DNA from: Xanthomonas sp. 10-10
Lineage (GTDB): Bacteria > Pseudomonadota > Gammaproteobacteria > Xanthomonadales > Xanthomonadaceae
Direction: 5' to 3'
Assembly (NCBI RefSeq): GCF_040182365.1
Contig: NZ_CP144460.1
Coordinates: forward strand, 2,790,001 to 2,854,000
DNA: 64,000 bases
Part shown: piece by piece, positions 35,680 through 43,926 of the stretch
How positions within the stretch are numbered: position 1 is the stretch's first letter
How the letters are laid out: each line of letters begins with the position of its first letter
Position numbers and translations under genes: made by a program
Notes under the pieces: generated by a model
Told to the model about the DNA's origin: nothing
Databases searched by the model: none
The model's input: only the letters and a program-made list of their open reading frames with translations

Positions 35680-37350
35680 ATGCAATCTCCTTTCGCCTTT
35701 CCCGCCATCGCAGCACTGACGCTCGCCGTGTTCGGCATGACAAGCTTGCAGGCCGGCGCAGCGCGGCCGCACGGGCAGGATGTGCCCGACACCGCGCACA
35801 GCATCTCCACCCGTTGGGGCGTGGTCCGGCAGCCGACCTTGCCGACCCAGATCTGCGCCACGCTAAAAGCCGCACTGATGCCAGTGGCCGGTTCGTTGGA
35901 CACGCTGGATCAGGACCCGGCCCACTCCAAGCGCGATACCGCGCGCCTGCAGGCAGCCATCGACGATTGCCCTGCCGGCAGCGCAGTGCATCTTGTCCCC
36001 GGCGATGCCGGCGAATCCGGCGTGCTCAGCGGGCCGTTGACCATCAAGAGCGGGGTCACGCTATGGATCGACCGCGGGGTCACCTTGTTCGGCTCGCGCA
36101 ATCCGCAGGACTACGACAACGGCCTGGGCAGCTGCGGCACCGCCACCAGCGACAAGGCCAAGTCGTGTAGTCCACTGATCCATCTCTCCGACACCGCCAA
36201 CAGCGCCATTGTCGGCGCCGGCAAGATCGACGGCCGTGGCGGCAGCACGCTCACTGCCGGGCCCAATGCCGGCAAGGCCAGTTGGTGGGATCTTGCCTAT
36301 CTCAACGTCACCCAGGGCTTGAGCCAGCACGTGCCGCGCCTGCTGCAGATCGACGACAGCACCGACGTCACCTTGTACGACATCACCCTGGAGAACTCGC
36401 CCAATTTCCATGTCATCAGCGACAACGTGGTGGGCCTGACCGCGTGGGGCATCAAGATTCTGGCGCCCAGCCTGGTCTATTCGCGTCCCGGCTACCGCTG
36501 CCCGGCAGGCAGCACCCCGGACGTCAATCCGCACGCGACCTGCTTCACGCCGGAGACTGCCAAGAACACCGATGGCTTCGACCCGGGCCAGTCGAAGAAT
36601 GTGCTTCTGGCGTACTCGTATATCGGCACCGGCGATGACGGTGTGGCGATCAAGGCGCACGCCAACAGCAAGCGCAGCATCGCCTCGGAAAACATGCTGT
36701 TCGCCTACAACCAGTTCTACTACACCCATGGTTTTTCGCTGGGCAGCGAAACCGATTCGGGCATGCGCCATATCTCCGTGCGTGGCTTGAGCATCGACGG
36801 CTTCAACGCCAACGATGTGCAGCGCGATCCCTACTCGGCCAATGGCCTGCGCATCAAGTCCGATGCCTCCCGCGGCGGCCAGGTCTACGACATCAGCTTC
36901 GAGAACATCTGCATGCGCGGGGTTGCGCGGCCGCTGGTGTTCGATGCCAACTACGCCAACCCGGCCACCCGCGACAAGCCCCCGCAGTTCAACGGCATTT
37001 CGCTCAGTCACGTGCATTCGCTGGGTTCGACCACCTTCGGTGGCGGCGAATTGAGTTTCTATGGGTATCGCGACGCCGGCACTACCCGGCCGATCACCAT
37101 CTCGCTGGACAATGTCGTGCTGGAAGGCGGCAAGGTCAGCTTCGCGCAGCCGCATTTCGGCGGGCCTGCGAGCAACCCGGGCGCGACGCACTTCACCTTC
37201 AAGGGCGGGCCGGTGAGCTTTTACGATCAGCTGACCGAATCGGTGCCCAACGATGTGCAGCTACAAGGCAAACCCGGCCCGGGCACGCCACTGCAATGCA
37301 ATGACGCCTTCATTGCCTATCACTCGGTGCTGCCGGATTCGCCGATTTGA
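35680..37350 (+). CDS. Secreted polygalacturonase (GH28)
   Basis: Hydrolyses alpha-1,4 bonds of polygalacturonic acid in plant cell walls. The 556-residue product has a signal peptide (AIAALTLAVFGMTSLQAGA, cleaved near residue 26) and a parallel beta-helix. GH28 catalytic motifs are complete: NTDGFDPG, GTGDDGVAIK, THGFSLGSE and RIKSD. The ATG at 35680 fits the signal peptide; the longer reading to 35581 adds 33 residues without family match. Its tandem partner is the pectin methylesterase upstream. Related xanthomonad polygalacturonases are virulence factors secreted by a type II system; the upstream PIP-like box suggests control with the hrp regulon. Confidence 0.94.
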   Translation: MQSPFAFPAIAALTLAVFGMTSLQAGAARPHGQDVPDTAHSISTRWGVVRQPTLPTQICATLKAALMPVAGSLDTLDQDPAHSKRDTARLQAAIDDCPAGSAVHLVPGDAGESGVLSGPLTIKSGVTLWIDRGVTLFGSRNPQDYDNGLGSCGTATSDKAKSCSPLIHLSDTANSAIVGAGKIDGRGGSTLTAGPNAGKASWWDLAYLNVTQGLSQHVPRLLQIDDSTDVTLYDITLENSPNFHVISDNVVGLTAWGIKILAPSLVYSRPGYRCPAGSTPDVNPHATCFTPETAKNTDGFDPGQSKNVLLAYSYIGTGDDGVAIKAHANSKRSIASENMLFAYNQFYYTHGFSLGSETDSGMRHISVRGLSIDGFNANDVQRDPYSANGLRIKSDASRGGQVYDISFENICMRGVARPLVFDANYANPATRDKPPQFNGISLSHVHSLGSTTFGGGELSFYGYRDAGTTRPITISLDNVVLEGGKVSFAQPHFGGPASNPGATHFTFKGGPVSFYDQLTESVPNDVQLQGKPGPGTPLQCNDAFIAYHSVLPDSPI

Positions 37351-37528
37351 ATCCCAAGTGCCGAGCGCCACGGCAGTCACATGCGGATGCAACGCTTGCT
37401 GCGGTCTGCCGGTCGCAGCAAGCCATCGGTCCCAAGCCAACGATGTAACGGGCTTGCAACCGCCGCATCCGGCCAGCGGCGTAGCAGTGCGCTTGCACGG
37501 TACGGCCATGCGGCCGTCTCGCTTGCGC

Positions 37529-38218
37529 TCAGTCCGCGCCGCTAGCTGCGCGCCAGCTATGCCACAGCTGCTGCACCGGCGGCGGATAGGCTGCCTTGCC
37601 GCCCAGTTCGCGCTGCAGACGCAACCGTGCCAGGCGCGACCACACCCGGTGCGGCCGTGCCAATGCCGGCTTGCGTGGCCACGCACGTAGCAGCTGCGTG
37701 CGCCAGGCAACCGTGGTGACGCCGCCGGGCGCGGCGCTGTCACCGGCCACGCGTTGCCGTGCGTCCAGCCATTGCACCGACACCGCACTGGCATCGCTTG
37801 GCTGGCTGCGCGCAAACAACACCGCTTCCACAGCGACCACCGCCCCGGCAAAGCCACGCAGTTGATCCAGCGCCTGCTGCAGCGATGCCGGCTGCGCACG
37901 TGCCACCTGCATCGCCGGCAAGGTCTCGGCCAACTGCGCCCACGGCGCACGCACCGGCTCCAGCACGCGCCCCAGCGGGTGCCGCGAGCGTTGACCGGAC
38001 CAGTCGCGCAGTTCCTGCTGCCACCACGCCAGCTTGGCATCGGCCGGCAGCGGGTCGCCGGCGATATTCATGATGTCCTCCCATTCCTGCAGCAAGGCGA
38101 ACCAGGCCGCGGCCAGGTGCCGCTGCGGTTCGGGAACGAAAGGCTCGGCAACCGACCATTCCGGCCAGCGGGTTCGCCACTTGTCGAGAAAACTGTCGAG
38201 GGCGCTGGATTGGCTCAT
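37529..38218 (-). CDS. Squalene/phytoene synthase-like protein
   Basis: A 229-residue protein with the helical pattern of the squalene/phytoene synthase superfamily: LAAAWFALLQEWEDIMNIAG, AKLAWWQQELRDWSG and RHPLGRVL resemble the first third of these enzymes. The paired aspartate-rich motifs that bind diphosphate are not evident, so catalysis is doubtful. It starts 28 bp after the HAD phosphatase gene on the same strand, closing the mtaD-ubiG-phosphatase run. The role is unknown. Confidence 0.65.
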   Translation of the reverse strand: MSQSSALDSFLDKWRTRWPEWSVAEPFVPEPQRHLAAAWFALLQEWEDIMNIAGDPLPADAKLAWWQQELRDWSGQRSRHPLGRVLEPVRAPWAQLAETLPAMQVARAQPASLQQALDQLRGFAGAVVAVEAVLFARSQPSDASAVSVQWLDARQRVAGDSAAPGGVTTVAWRTQLLRAWPRKPALARPHRVWSRLARLRLQRELGGKAAYPPPVQQLWHSWRAASGAD

Positions 38219-38246
38219 GGCGGGTCCAGAAAAAAGTCAAAAAGAA

Positions 38247-38972
38247 TCAGGTCTGCGGCCACGTCGCCGGGTTCCACAGCAGCTGCGGCTGGTCTACCAG
38301 CACATCGGCCTGCCAGCGCTCCGGCACGTCGTCATGCAGGCGATAGCCCCACAACACCGCCATCGACGGCATGCCCGCCGCGCGTGCCGCAAGAATGTCG
38401 CGCTCGTCGTCGCCCACATAGACGCACTGCGCAGGTGCAACGTCGATACGCTCGGCCGCAGTCAGCAATGGCAGCGGATGCGGCTTGCGCTCGGGCAAGG
38501 TATCGCCGCCGATCAGCACGGCGCAACGCTGCTGCCAGCCCAGTTGCGGCAGGATCAACCGGGCCAGGTATTCGGGTTTGTTGGTGACGATGCCCCAAAT
38601 GCAGCCGGCGCTTTCCAGTAGCACCAGCAGCTCTTGAACACCATCGAACAGCTGCGACTGCGTGCCGATCAAGGCTTCATAGCGGCTCAGGAATTCCGGC
38701 ACCAGCGCCGCGCGCGCCGCGTCATCGAGCTCGGCGAAGGCCACGCCCAACATTGCACGCGCGCCCTTGGACACCACCGGCCGCAGCTGCTCCAGCGCCA
38801 CCGGCCCACGCTCCCGCGCGGCCAGCATCGCGTTGACGGTCGCCAGCATGTCCGGCGCGCTATCCAGCAAGGTGCCATCCAGATCGAACAACACCGCGCG
38901 CGGAAACCTCGCAGCCGCCCCGTCGCTCTGCAGTCGTGTGCCGCCATCGGGACGGTGGGACTCGGCAGACAT
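38247..38972 (-). CDS. mupP: HAD phosphatase, MupP (MurNAc-6-phosphate phosphatase) or phosphoglycolate phosphatase
   Basis: A HAD-superfamily hydrolase of about 241 residues with all motifs: LFDLDGTLLDSAPD (nucleophile Asp), GIVTNKPEYLAR, and GDDERDILAARAAGM with the metal-binding aspartates. Annotation pipelines call such proteins Gph. In Pseudomonas, however, the equivalent gene beside ubiG is MupP, which dephosphorylates N-acetylmuramate 6-phosphate in cell-wall recycling. The identical mtaD-ubiG-phosphatase order here favours MupP. The start at 38972 is the first suitable ATG; residues before FPRAVLFDLDG are poorly conserved. A GGGAATCGGGA-like repeat lies in the gap before the gene. Confidence 0.8.
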   Translation of the reverse strand: MSAESHRPDGGTRLQSDGAAARFPRAVLFDLDGTLLDSAPDMLATVNAMLAARERGPVALEQLRPVVSKGARAMLGVAFAELDDAARAALVPEFLSRYEALIGTQSQLFDGVQELLVLLESAGCIWGIVTNKPEYLARLILPQLGWQQRCAVLIGGDTLPERKPHPLPLLTAAERIDVAPAQCVYVGDDERDILAARAAGMPSMAVLWGYRLHDDVPERWQADVLVDQPQLLWNPATWPQT

Positions 38973-39027
38973 CAAGCACGCACTCGCTGTTGCCAATCCC
39001 AAATCCCGGCTCCCCAATCCCTGCTCG

Positions 39028-39747
39028 TCACGGCCTCACCGCGTACGCCAGATAATTGACCTCGGTGCGCGAGGACAAGCGCGCGCGATTGCGCCACGGC
39101 TCGTACACCATGCCGCTGACGTCTTGCAGCTGCAGCTCGGCGCTGCGCAACCAGGCCGCAAGTTCTGCCGGCTTGATGAAATCCTTGTAGTGATGCGTGC
39201 CCTTGGGCAGCAGCCGCGCGATGTACTCGGCGCCGACCACCGCCAGTGCGAACGCGGCCGGCGTGCGATTGAGCGTGGACAGGAACAGCTTGCCGCCCGG
39301 CTTGAGCAGGCTGGCGCAGGCGCGGATGATCGCGGTCGGGTCCGGCACGTGTTCGAGCATTTCCATGCAGGTCACCGCATCGAAGCTACCCGGCTGCTCG
39401 GCCGCCAGGTCTTCCACCGACTGCACGCGGTAATCCACCTGCACGCCCGATTCCAGGCTGTGCAGCCGGGCGACTTTCACCAGCTCCGGTGCCAGGTCGA
39501 TCGCCGTGACCTGCGCGCCCAGGCGCGCCATCGACTCGCTGAGCAAGCCGCCGCCGCAGCCCACATCCAGTACGCGTGCGCCAGCCAGCTCCTGGCGCGC
39601 AGACACGTAGCCAAGGCGCACCGGGTTGAGCGCATGCAGCGGCTTCTGCGGGCCATCGGCGTCCCACCAGCGGTTGGCCAGCGCGGCGAATTTGTCCAGC
39701 TCGGCCTGATGGAAATTGCTGGAGGTGGATTGGGTCGTGGGATTCAT
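39028..39747 (-). CDS. ubiG: Ubiquinone biosynthesis O-methyltransferase
   Basis: SAM-dependent enzyme making both O-methylations of ubiquinone synthesis. The 239-residue protein shows the family opening [21 protein letters not shown] motif [30 protein letters not shown] and [16 protein letters not shown]. The ATG at 39747 follows CGGAGTT. mtaD ends 29 bp upstream and the phosphatase starts 55 bp downstream, an order shared with pseudomonads. Confidence 0.96.
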   Translation of the reverse strand: MNPTTQSTSSNFHQAELDKFAALANRWWDADGPQKPLHALNPVRLGYVSARQELAGARVLDVGCGGGLLSESMARLGAQVTAIDLAPELVKVARLHSLESGVQVDYRVQSVEDLAAEQPGSFDAVTCMEMLEHVPDPTAIIRACASLLKPGGKLFLSTLNRTPAAFALAVVGAEYIARLLPKGTHHYKDFIKPAELAAWLRSAELQLQDVSGMVYEPWRNRARLSSRTEVNYLAYAVRP

Positions 39748-39776
39748 GCGGAACTCCGTGATGCGATGACGCGCGG

Positions 39777-41114
39777 TCAGGCGCGGACGGTGCGGATGCG
39801 TTCGCGCCATTGCCGCGCATTGGCGACCAGGGCAGCGGTATCCATGTCGATCAGCTCGCGCTGCACCAGCTTGGGCTTGCCGGCGATCCACACATCGGTG
39901 ACCTGATGACGGCCGGCGGCATAGATCAGTTGCGACAGCACATGATGCAACGGTTGTGTCTCCAGTGCAGACAGATCCACGCAGACCAGATCGGCCTGCT
40001 TGCCGACTTCGATCGAGCCGATCCTGTCGCCGAAGCCCAGCGCGCGCGCGCCGCCCAGCGTGGCTGCGCGCAGCGTGGTGGCCGCATCCAGCGCGGTGGC
40101 ATCGTTGGCCACGGCCTTGGCCAGGATCGCGGCGGTTCGGTTTTCGCTGAACATGTCCAGGTCGTTGTTGCTGGCGCAGCCGTCGGTGCCGATGGCCAGG
40201 TTCACCCCGGCACGCTGCAATGCGCAGGCCGGGCAAAAGCCCGAGGCGAGCTTGAGGTTGGACTCGGGGCAATGCACCACGCTGACGCCGCGTTCGGCGC
40301 ACAGATGGATTTCTGCATCGGTGAGCTGGGTCATGTGCACGGCAATCAGGCGATCGTTGACCAGGCCCAACCGATCCAGGCGCGCCAGCGGGCGCTGGCC
40401 GTATTGCTTGACCGAATCGGCCACTTCCTGCGCGGTTTCATGCGTGTGCAGATGCACCGGCATGTCCAGCTGGTCGGCAAGCATGCGCACGCGCTCGAAG
40501 TTGGCATCGTTCACCGTGTACGGCGCATGCGGTGCGAACGCAGTGCCGATCAACGGATCGTCGCGCCATTGGTCGTGCAGCTCGCCGGCCCGCGCGAAGT
40601 ATTCGTCGTCCGACGACGCCCAGGCAGTGGGGAAATCGATGATCACCGCGCCGACCAGCGCACGGAAACCGTGTTGCTTGTAGACCGCGGCCTGCACATC
40701 GGCAAAGAAGTAGTTTTCGTTGACGCAGGTGGTGCCGCCGCGCAGCATTTCGGCGATCGCCAACGTGGTGCCGTCGGCCACGAACTCCGGCCCGATCACC
40801 GCCGCTTCCACCGGCCAGATGTGCTGCTGCAGCCACACCATCAGCGGCAGATCGTCGGCAACGCCACGCAGCAGCGTCATCGGGTTATGCGTATGCGCAT
40901 TGACCAGGCCCGGGATCAGGGCGGCCTCCGGGCGCGACACGGTCTGCGTCGGCGCAAACCGCAGGCGCGCCTCGGCGGTCGGCAGGATCGCCACGATGAC
41001 GCCGTTGTGCACCGCCACCGCGTGATCGTCGAGCACCACCGCGTGCGGCTCGATCGGCACGACGTAACCGGCTTCGATCAACAGGTCGCAGACTTCGGGA
41101 GGGGCATTGGTCAT
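39777..41114 (-). CDS. mtaD: 5'-methylthioadenosine/S-adenosylhomocysteine deaminase
   Basis: Zinc amidohydrolase of the TRZ/ATZ family that deaminates methylthioadenosine (and, less well, S-adenosylhomocysteine) to the inosine form. The 445-residue sequence has the metal site [44 protein letters not shown] and the late aspartate in [11 protein letters not shown]. Position before ubiG, a methyltransferase gene, matches the pseudomonad deaminase characterised as MTA-specific. Start is either 41126 (MDPLM) or 41114 (MTNAPP); the latter has GGAT at suitable spacing. Confidence 0.88.
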   Translation of the reverse strand: MTNAPPEVCDLLIEAGYVVPIEPHAVVLDDHAVAVHNGVIVAILPTAEARLRFAPTQTVSRPEAALIPGLVNAHTHNPMTLLRGVADDLPLMVWLQQHIWPVEAAVIGPEFVADGTTLAIAEMLRGGTTCVNENYFFADVQAAVYKQHGFRALVGAVIIDFPTAWASSDDEYFARAGELHDQWRDDPLIGTAFAPHAPYTVNDANFERVRMLADQLDMPVHLHTHETAQEVADSVKQYGQRPLARLDRLGLVNDRLIAVHMTQLTDAEIHLCAERGVSVVHCPESNLKLASGFCPACALQRAGVNLAIGTDGCASNNDLDMFSENRTAAILAKAVANDATALDAATTLRAATLGGARALGFGDRIGSIEVGKQADLVCVDLSALETQPLHHVLSQLIYAAGRHQVTDVWIAGKPKLVQRELIDMDTAALVANARQWRERIRTVRA

Positions 41115-41132
41115 GAGCGGATCCATAAAAGG

Positions 41133-41981
41133 TTAGTTGTCGAACGGCCAGCTGTGATCGCCACCGGCCACAGGCACATAGCGCTGGCCGTTGTAGCGCA
41201 GCACCTGGCGCACGCGACGGGTGCGTTCGGTATCGGTGTCGCTGCCAGCGGCGCTCTCCACGGTAGACACGTTGGCTGTCAGCACGATGTCCGCATAGCC
41301 GGCATGTACCTGCGGCGCCATGCTCACGCTCAGATTGGCCACTTCGGTGATCACATCGCCCTTGCTCAGACTGCACGGCTCGCCTTTCACACGTTGCCAC
41401 GCATAGAGATCGCGTTGCAGCACCGGGCGCAGGCTGCGCCCCTCGCGCACCAGCAGGGTCAATGCTTGGTTGCTGTAAAAATCCGGGCAGCTGGGCCCGC
41501 GCGCGGCACTGCGCACCACCACGCCGATCGCACGCACGCCCTTGGCCAGGTCGTAGCGCGCGGTGTCCAGGCGCAGGCTGTCGGCAGCCAGTTCAAAGGC
41601 GGCGTCCTCGCCCATTGCCTGCGCGTAGAACGCCAGCACCTTGCCGCTGGCGGCATCGAGCATGGCCACGCGCAACTCGAGGTCGCGCTCGCCAGGCACG
41701 CTCTCCGCATCGCCGGCAAATGCGATTGCCGCCAACCGGATCGCCGCATCGTTCGGCCACGGCTTGCAGCTCTGGGCCACCACCCGGTCGACCGACAGCG
41801 CAGTTGCGGCGCCGCCCACCCGGCCAGACGTCGCAATGGCCGCAACGGCGGCCACGTCATCGGCGTCGCAGGTTGCGGCAGCCGATTGCGCAAACGCCGG
41901 GCACGCGAGCAGCGCACCCCACAGCCCCAACACGACACTGGCACCGCGTCCCGCTCGATCAGGCCAGTGTTCCGGACGCAT
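41133..41981 (-). CDS. Exported protein of unknown function
   Basis: A 282-residue protein with a signal peptide after a short basic start (VVLGLWGALLACPAFAQS). The mature part has no family motif that I recognise; features include the segments LSVDRVVAQSCKPWPND, ELRVAMLDAASGKVLAFY and YAWQRVKGEPCSLSKGD, and three or four cysteines that could pair. It begins 4 bp after efp stops, on the same strand, so both may share a transcript. Confidence 0.7.
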   Translation of the reverse strand: MRPEHWPDRAGRGASVVLGLWGALLACPAFAQSAAATCDADDVAAVAAIATSGRVGGAATALSVDRVVAQSCKPWPNDAAIRLAAIAFAGDAESVPGERDLELRVAMLDAASGKVLAFYAQAMGEDAAFELAADSLRLDTARYDLAKGVRAIGVVVRSAARGPSCPDFYSNQALTLLVREGRSLRPVLQRDLYAWQRVKGEPCSLSKGDVITEVANLSVSMAPQVHAGYADIVLTANVSTVESAAGSDTDTERTRRVRQVLRYNGQRYVPVAGGDHSWPFDN

Positions 41982-41985
41982 CGTC

Positions 41986-42552
41986 TTACTTGACGCGCGC
42001 CGAGTATTCGCCCGAGCGGGTGTCGACCTTGATGATTTCGTCCTGGTTGACGAACAGCGGCACGCGCACCACCGCGCCGGTTTCCAGCGTCGCCGGCTTG
42101 CCGCCGCCACCGGAAGTATCGCCGCGCACGCCCGGGTCGGTCTCGGTGATCTTCAGCTCGACGAAGTTCGGCGGCTGCACCCAGATCGGCGTGCCGTTCC
42201 ACAGCGTCACGATGCAGTCTTCCTCGCCCTTGAGCCACTTGTCGGCGCCGCCCATGCCGGCCTTGTCGGTCTGCACCTGCTCGAAGGTTTCCGGGTCCAT
42301 GAAGTGCCAGTACTCGCCATCGCTGTACAGGTAGCGCATGTCGGTATCGACCACGTCGGCCACTTCCACGTCGTCGGTGGCCTTCATGGTCATTTCGACC
42401 ACGCGGCCGGACTTGATGAAGCGGTACTTCATGCGGGTGAAGGCCTGGCCCTTGCCCGGCTTGACGTATTCGGTCTCGGTGATGACCGCCGGTTCGTTGT
42501 TGACCAGGATCTTCATGCCGTTCTTGACGTCGTTCATGCCAACAGTGGCCAT
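41986..42552 (-). CDS. efp: Translation elongation factor P
   Basis: Rescues ribosomes stalled at polyproline. The 188-residue protein has three beta-barrel domains. Domain I has the modified-lysine loop [10 protein letters not shown] (Lys near 34), the residue that receives beta-lysine in the EpmA/EpmB/EpmC pathway; domain III ends [18 protein letters not shown] gives a good ribosome site. The gene is divergent from epmB, whose product supplies the modification. Confidence 0.97.
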
Positions 42553-42653
42553 GGTGCAGCTCCTCGATAAGACCACGACCCGCCACACGGTGGCCGGTCG
42601 GATTAGAATGGGGCGCCCGCCGCAACCGGCGGGCATTGGTTTTGTGACCGCAC

Positions 42654-43682
42654 ATGATAACCGCAGCCCCCGTCGCCTTACAGCCATCCCCGCCCACCGC
42701 CCTGCAGCCGCCGCGTTGGCAGCAGCAGTGGCGCGACGCCGTGCGCGACCCGCGCACGTTGCTGGAACTGCTGGGCCTGGACGCGCAAGCGGCCGGTATC
42801 AGCGCGGACGCAGCCGCGCAGTTCCCGCTACGGGTACCGCAGGCATTCGTGGCGCGGATGCGGCACGGCGACCTGCACGACCCGCTGCTGCGGCAGGTAC
42901 TGCCGCTGGATGCAGAAATGCAGCCGGTGCCGGGCTACGGCCTGGATGCGGTCGGCGATGCCGCCGCCAAGACCGCCGCCGGGGTGATCCAGAAATACCG
43001 CGGTCGCGCCCTGCTGATCGCCACCGGCAGTTGCGCGGTGCATTGCCGCTACTGTTTCCGCCGCCACTTCCCGTATGCGGAAGAAACCGCCGCGCGCGAT
43101 GGCTGGCGTGAGGCGGTGGCGGCGATCGCTGCCGACCCGGATATCGACGAAGTGCTGCTGTCCGGCGGCGACCCGCTGTCGCTGGCCACACCCAAACTGG
43201 TCGAACTCACCGATGCCCTGGCCGCCATCGGGCACCTCAAGCGGCTGCGCATCCATAGCCGCCTGCCGGTGGTACTGCCCGCACGCGTGGACGCGCCCTT
43301 GCTGGCCTGGCTGCGCAGCCTGCCGTGGCCGGTGGCCTTCGTGATCCACGCCAACCATGCCAACGAATTCGATGCCGACGTGGACACCGCCATGCAGGCA
43401 TTGCGCGGTGCCGGCGTGCAACTGCTCAATCAGGCGGTGTTGCTGCGCGGGGTCAACGACAGCGTGGACGCGCTGGCCGCGTTGAGCGAACGCAGCTTCG
43501 CCGCCGGCGTGCTGCCGTACTACCTGCATCAGCTCGATCGCGTAGCCGGCGTGGCGCATTTCGAAGTGGACGACGCCCGCGCACGCGCCCTGCATGCGGA
43601 ACTGGCCACGCGGCTGTCCGGCTATCTGGTCCCGCGCCTGGTACGCGAAATCCCCGGCGATACCGGCAAACGGCCGCTGTAA
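42654..43682 (+). CDS. epmB: EF-P beta-lysylation protein EpmB (lysine 2,3-aminomutase-like radical SAM enzyme)
   Basis: Converts lysine to (R)-beta-lysine for attachment to EF-P. The 342-residue product shows the radical-SAM cluster motif [13 protein letters not shown] (CxxxCxxC), followed by [12 protein letters not shown] and the PLP-lysine region near [16 protein letters not shown]. It is shorter than catabolic lysine 2,3-aminomutase, as EpmB proteins are. It is divergent from efp, 101 bp apart. epmA is not in the window. Confidence 0.94.
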
Positions 43683-43707
43683 CCCCAACGCCCAACGCAC
43701 TCTCTCG

Positions 43708-43921
43708 TAGGAGCGCACCAGGGCGCGACGAAGCCTTACCGATAAAGCCCCATCGCGCCCAGGCGCGCTCCTACAGGGTTATCGGGCACCGTGCCGCGCG
43801 CGAAATCCTCGACGAAAGGCCACGGCAACCACCCAGACCCAACGCACCCTGCCGTAGGAGCGCACCCGGGCGCGACGGAGCCTTACCGACAAAGCCCCTT
43901 CGCGCCCTGGTGCGCTCCTAC
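43708..43921. repeat. Two long hairpin repeats between epmB and the GGDEF-EAL gene
   Basis: Copies 43708-43775 and 43854-43921 each run from GTAGGAGCGCACC to GGTGCGCTCCTAC-like ends and enclose CGCGACG, GCCTTACCGA and AAAGCCCC segments. Both are preceded by an AACGCAC stretch, so the second probably arose by local duplication (period 146 bp). Two relatives lie at 48755-48820 and 48938-49006. Confidence 0.85.
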
Positions 43922-43926
43922 GCTGT

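Noticed and set aside
39810..41993. Plus-strand reading of 727 codons opposite mtaD
   Set aside because: Antisense shadow caused by high GC in a conserved amidohydrolase gene; no motif or ribosome site.
43708..43921. CRISPR array
   Set aside because: Only two copies, each a long palindrome of about 68 bp, with no regular short spacers and no cas genes nearby.
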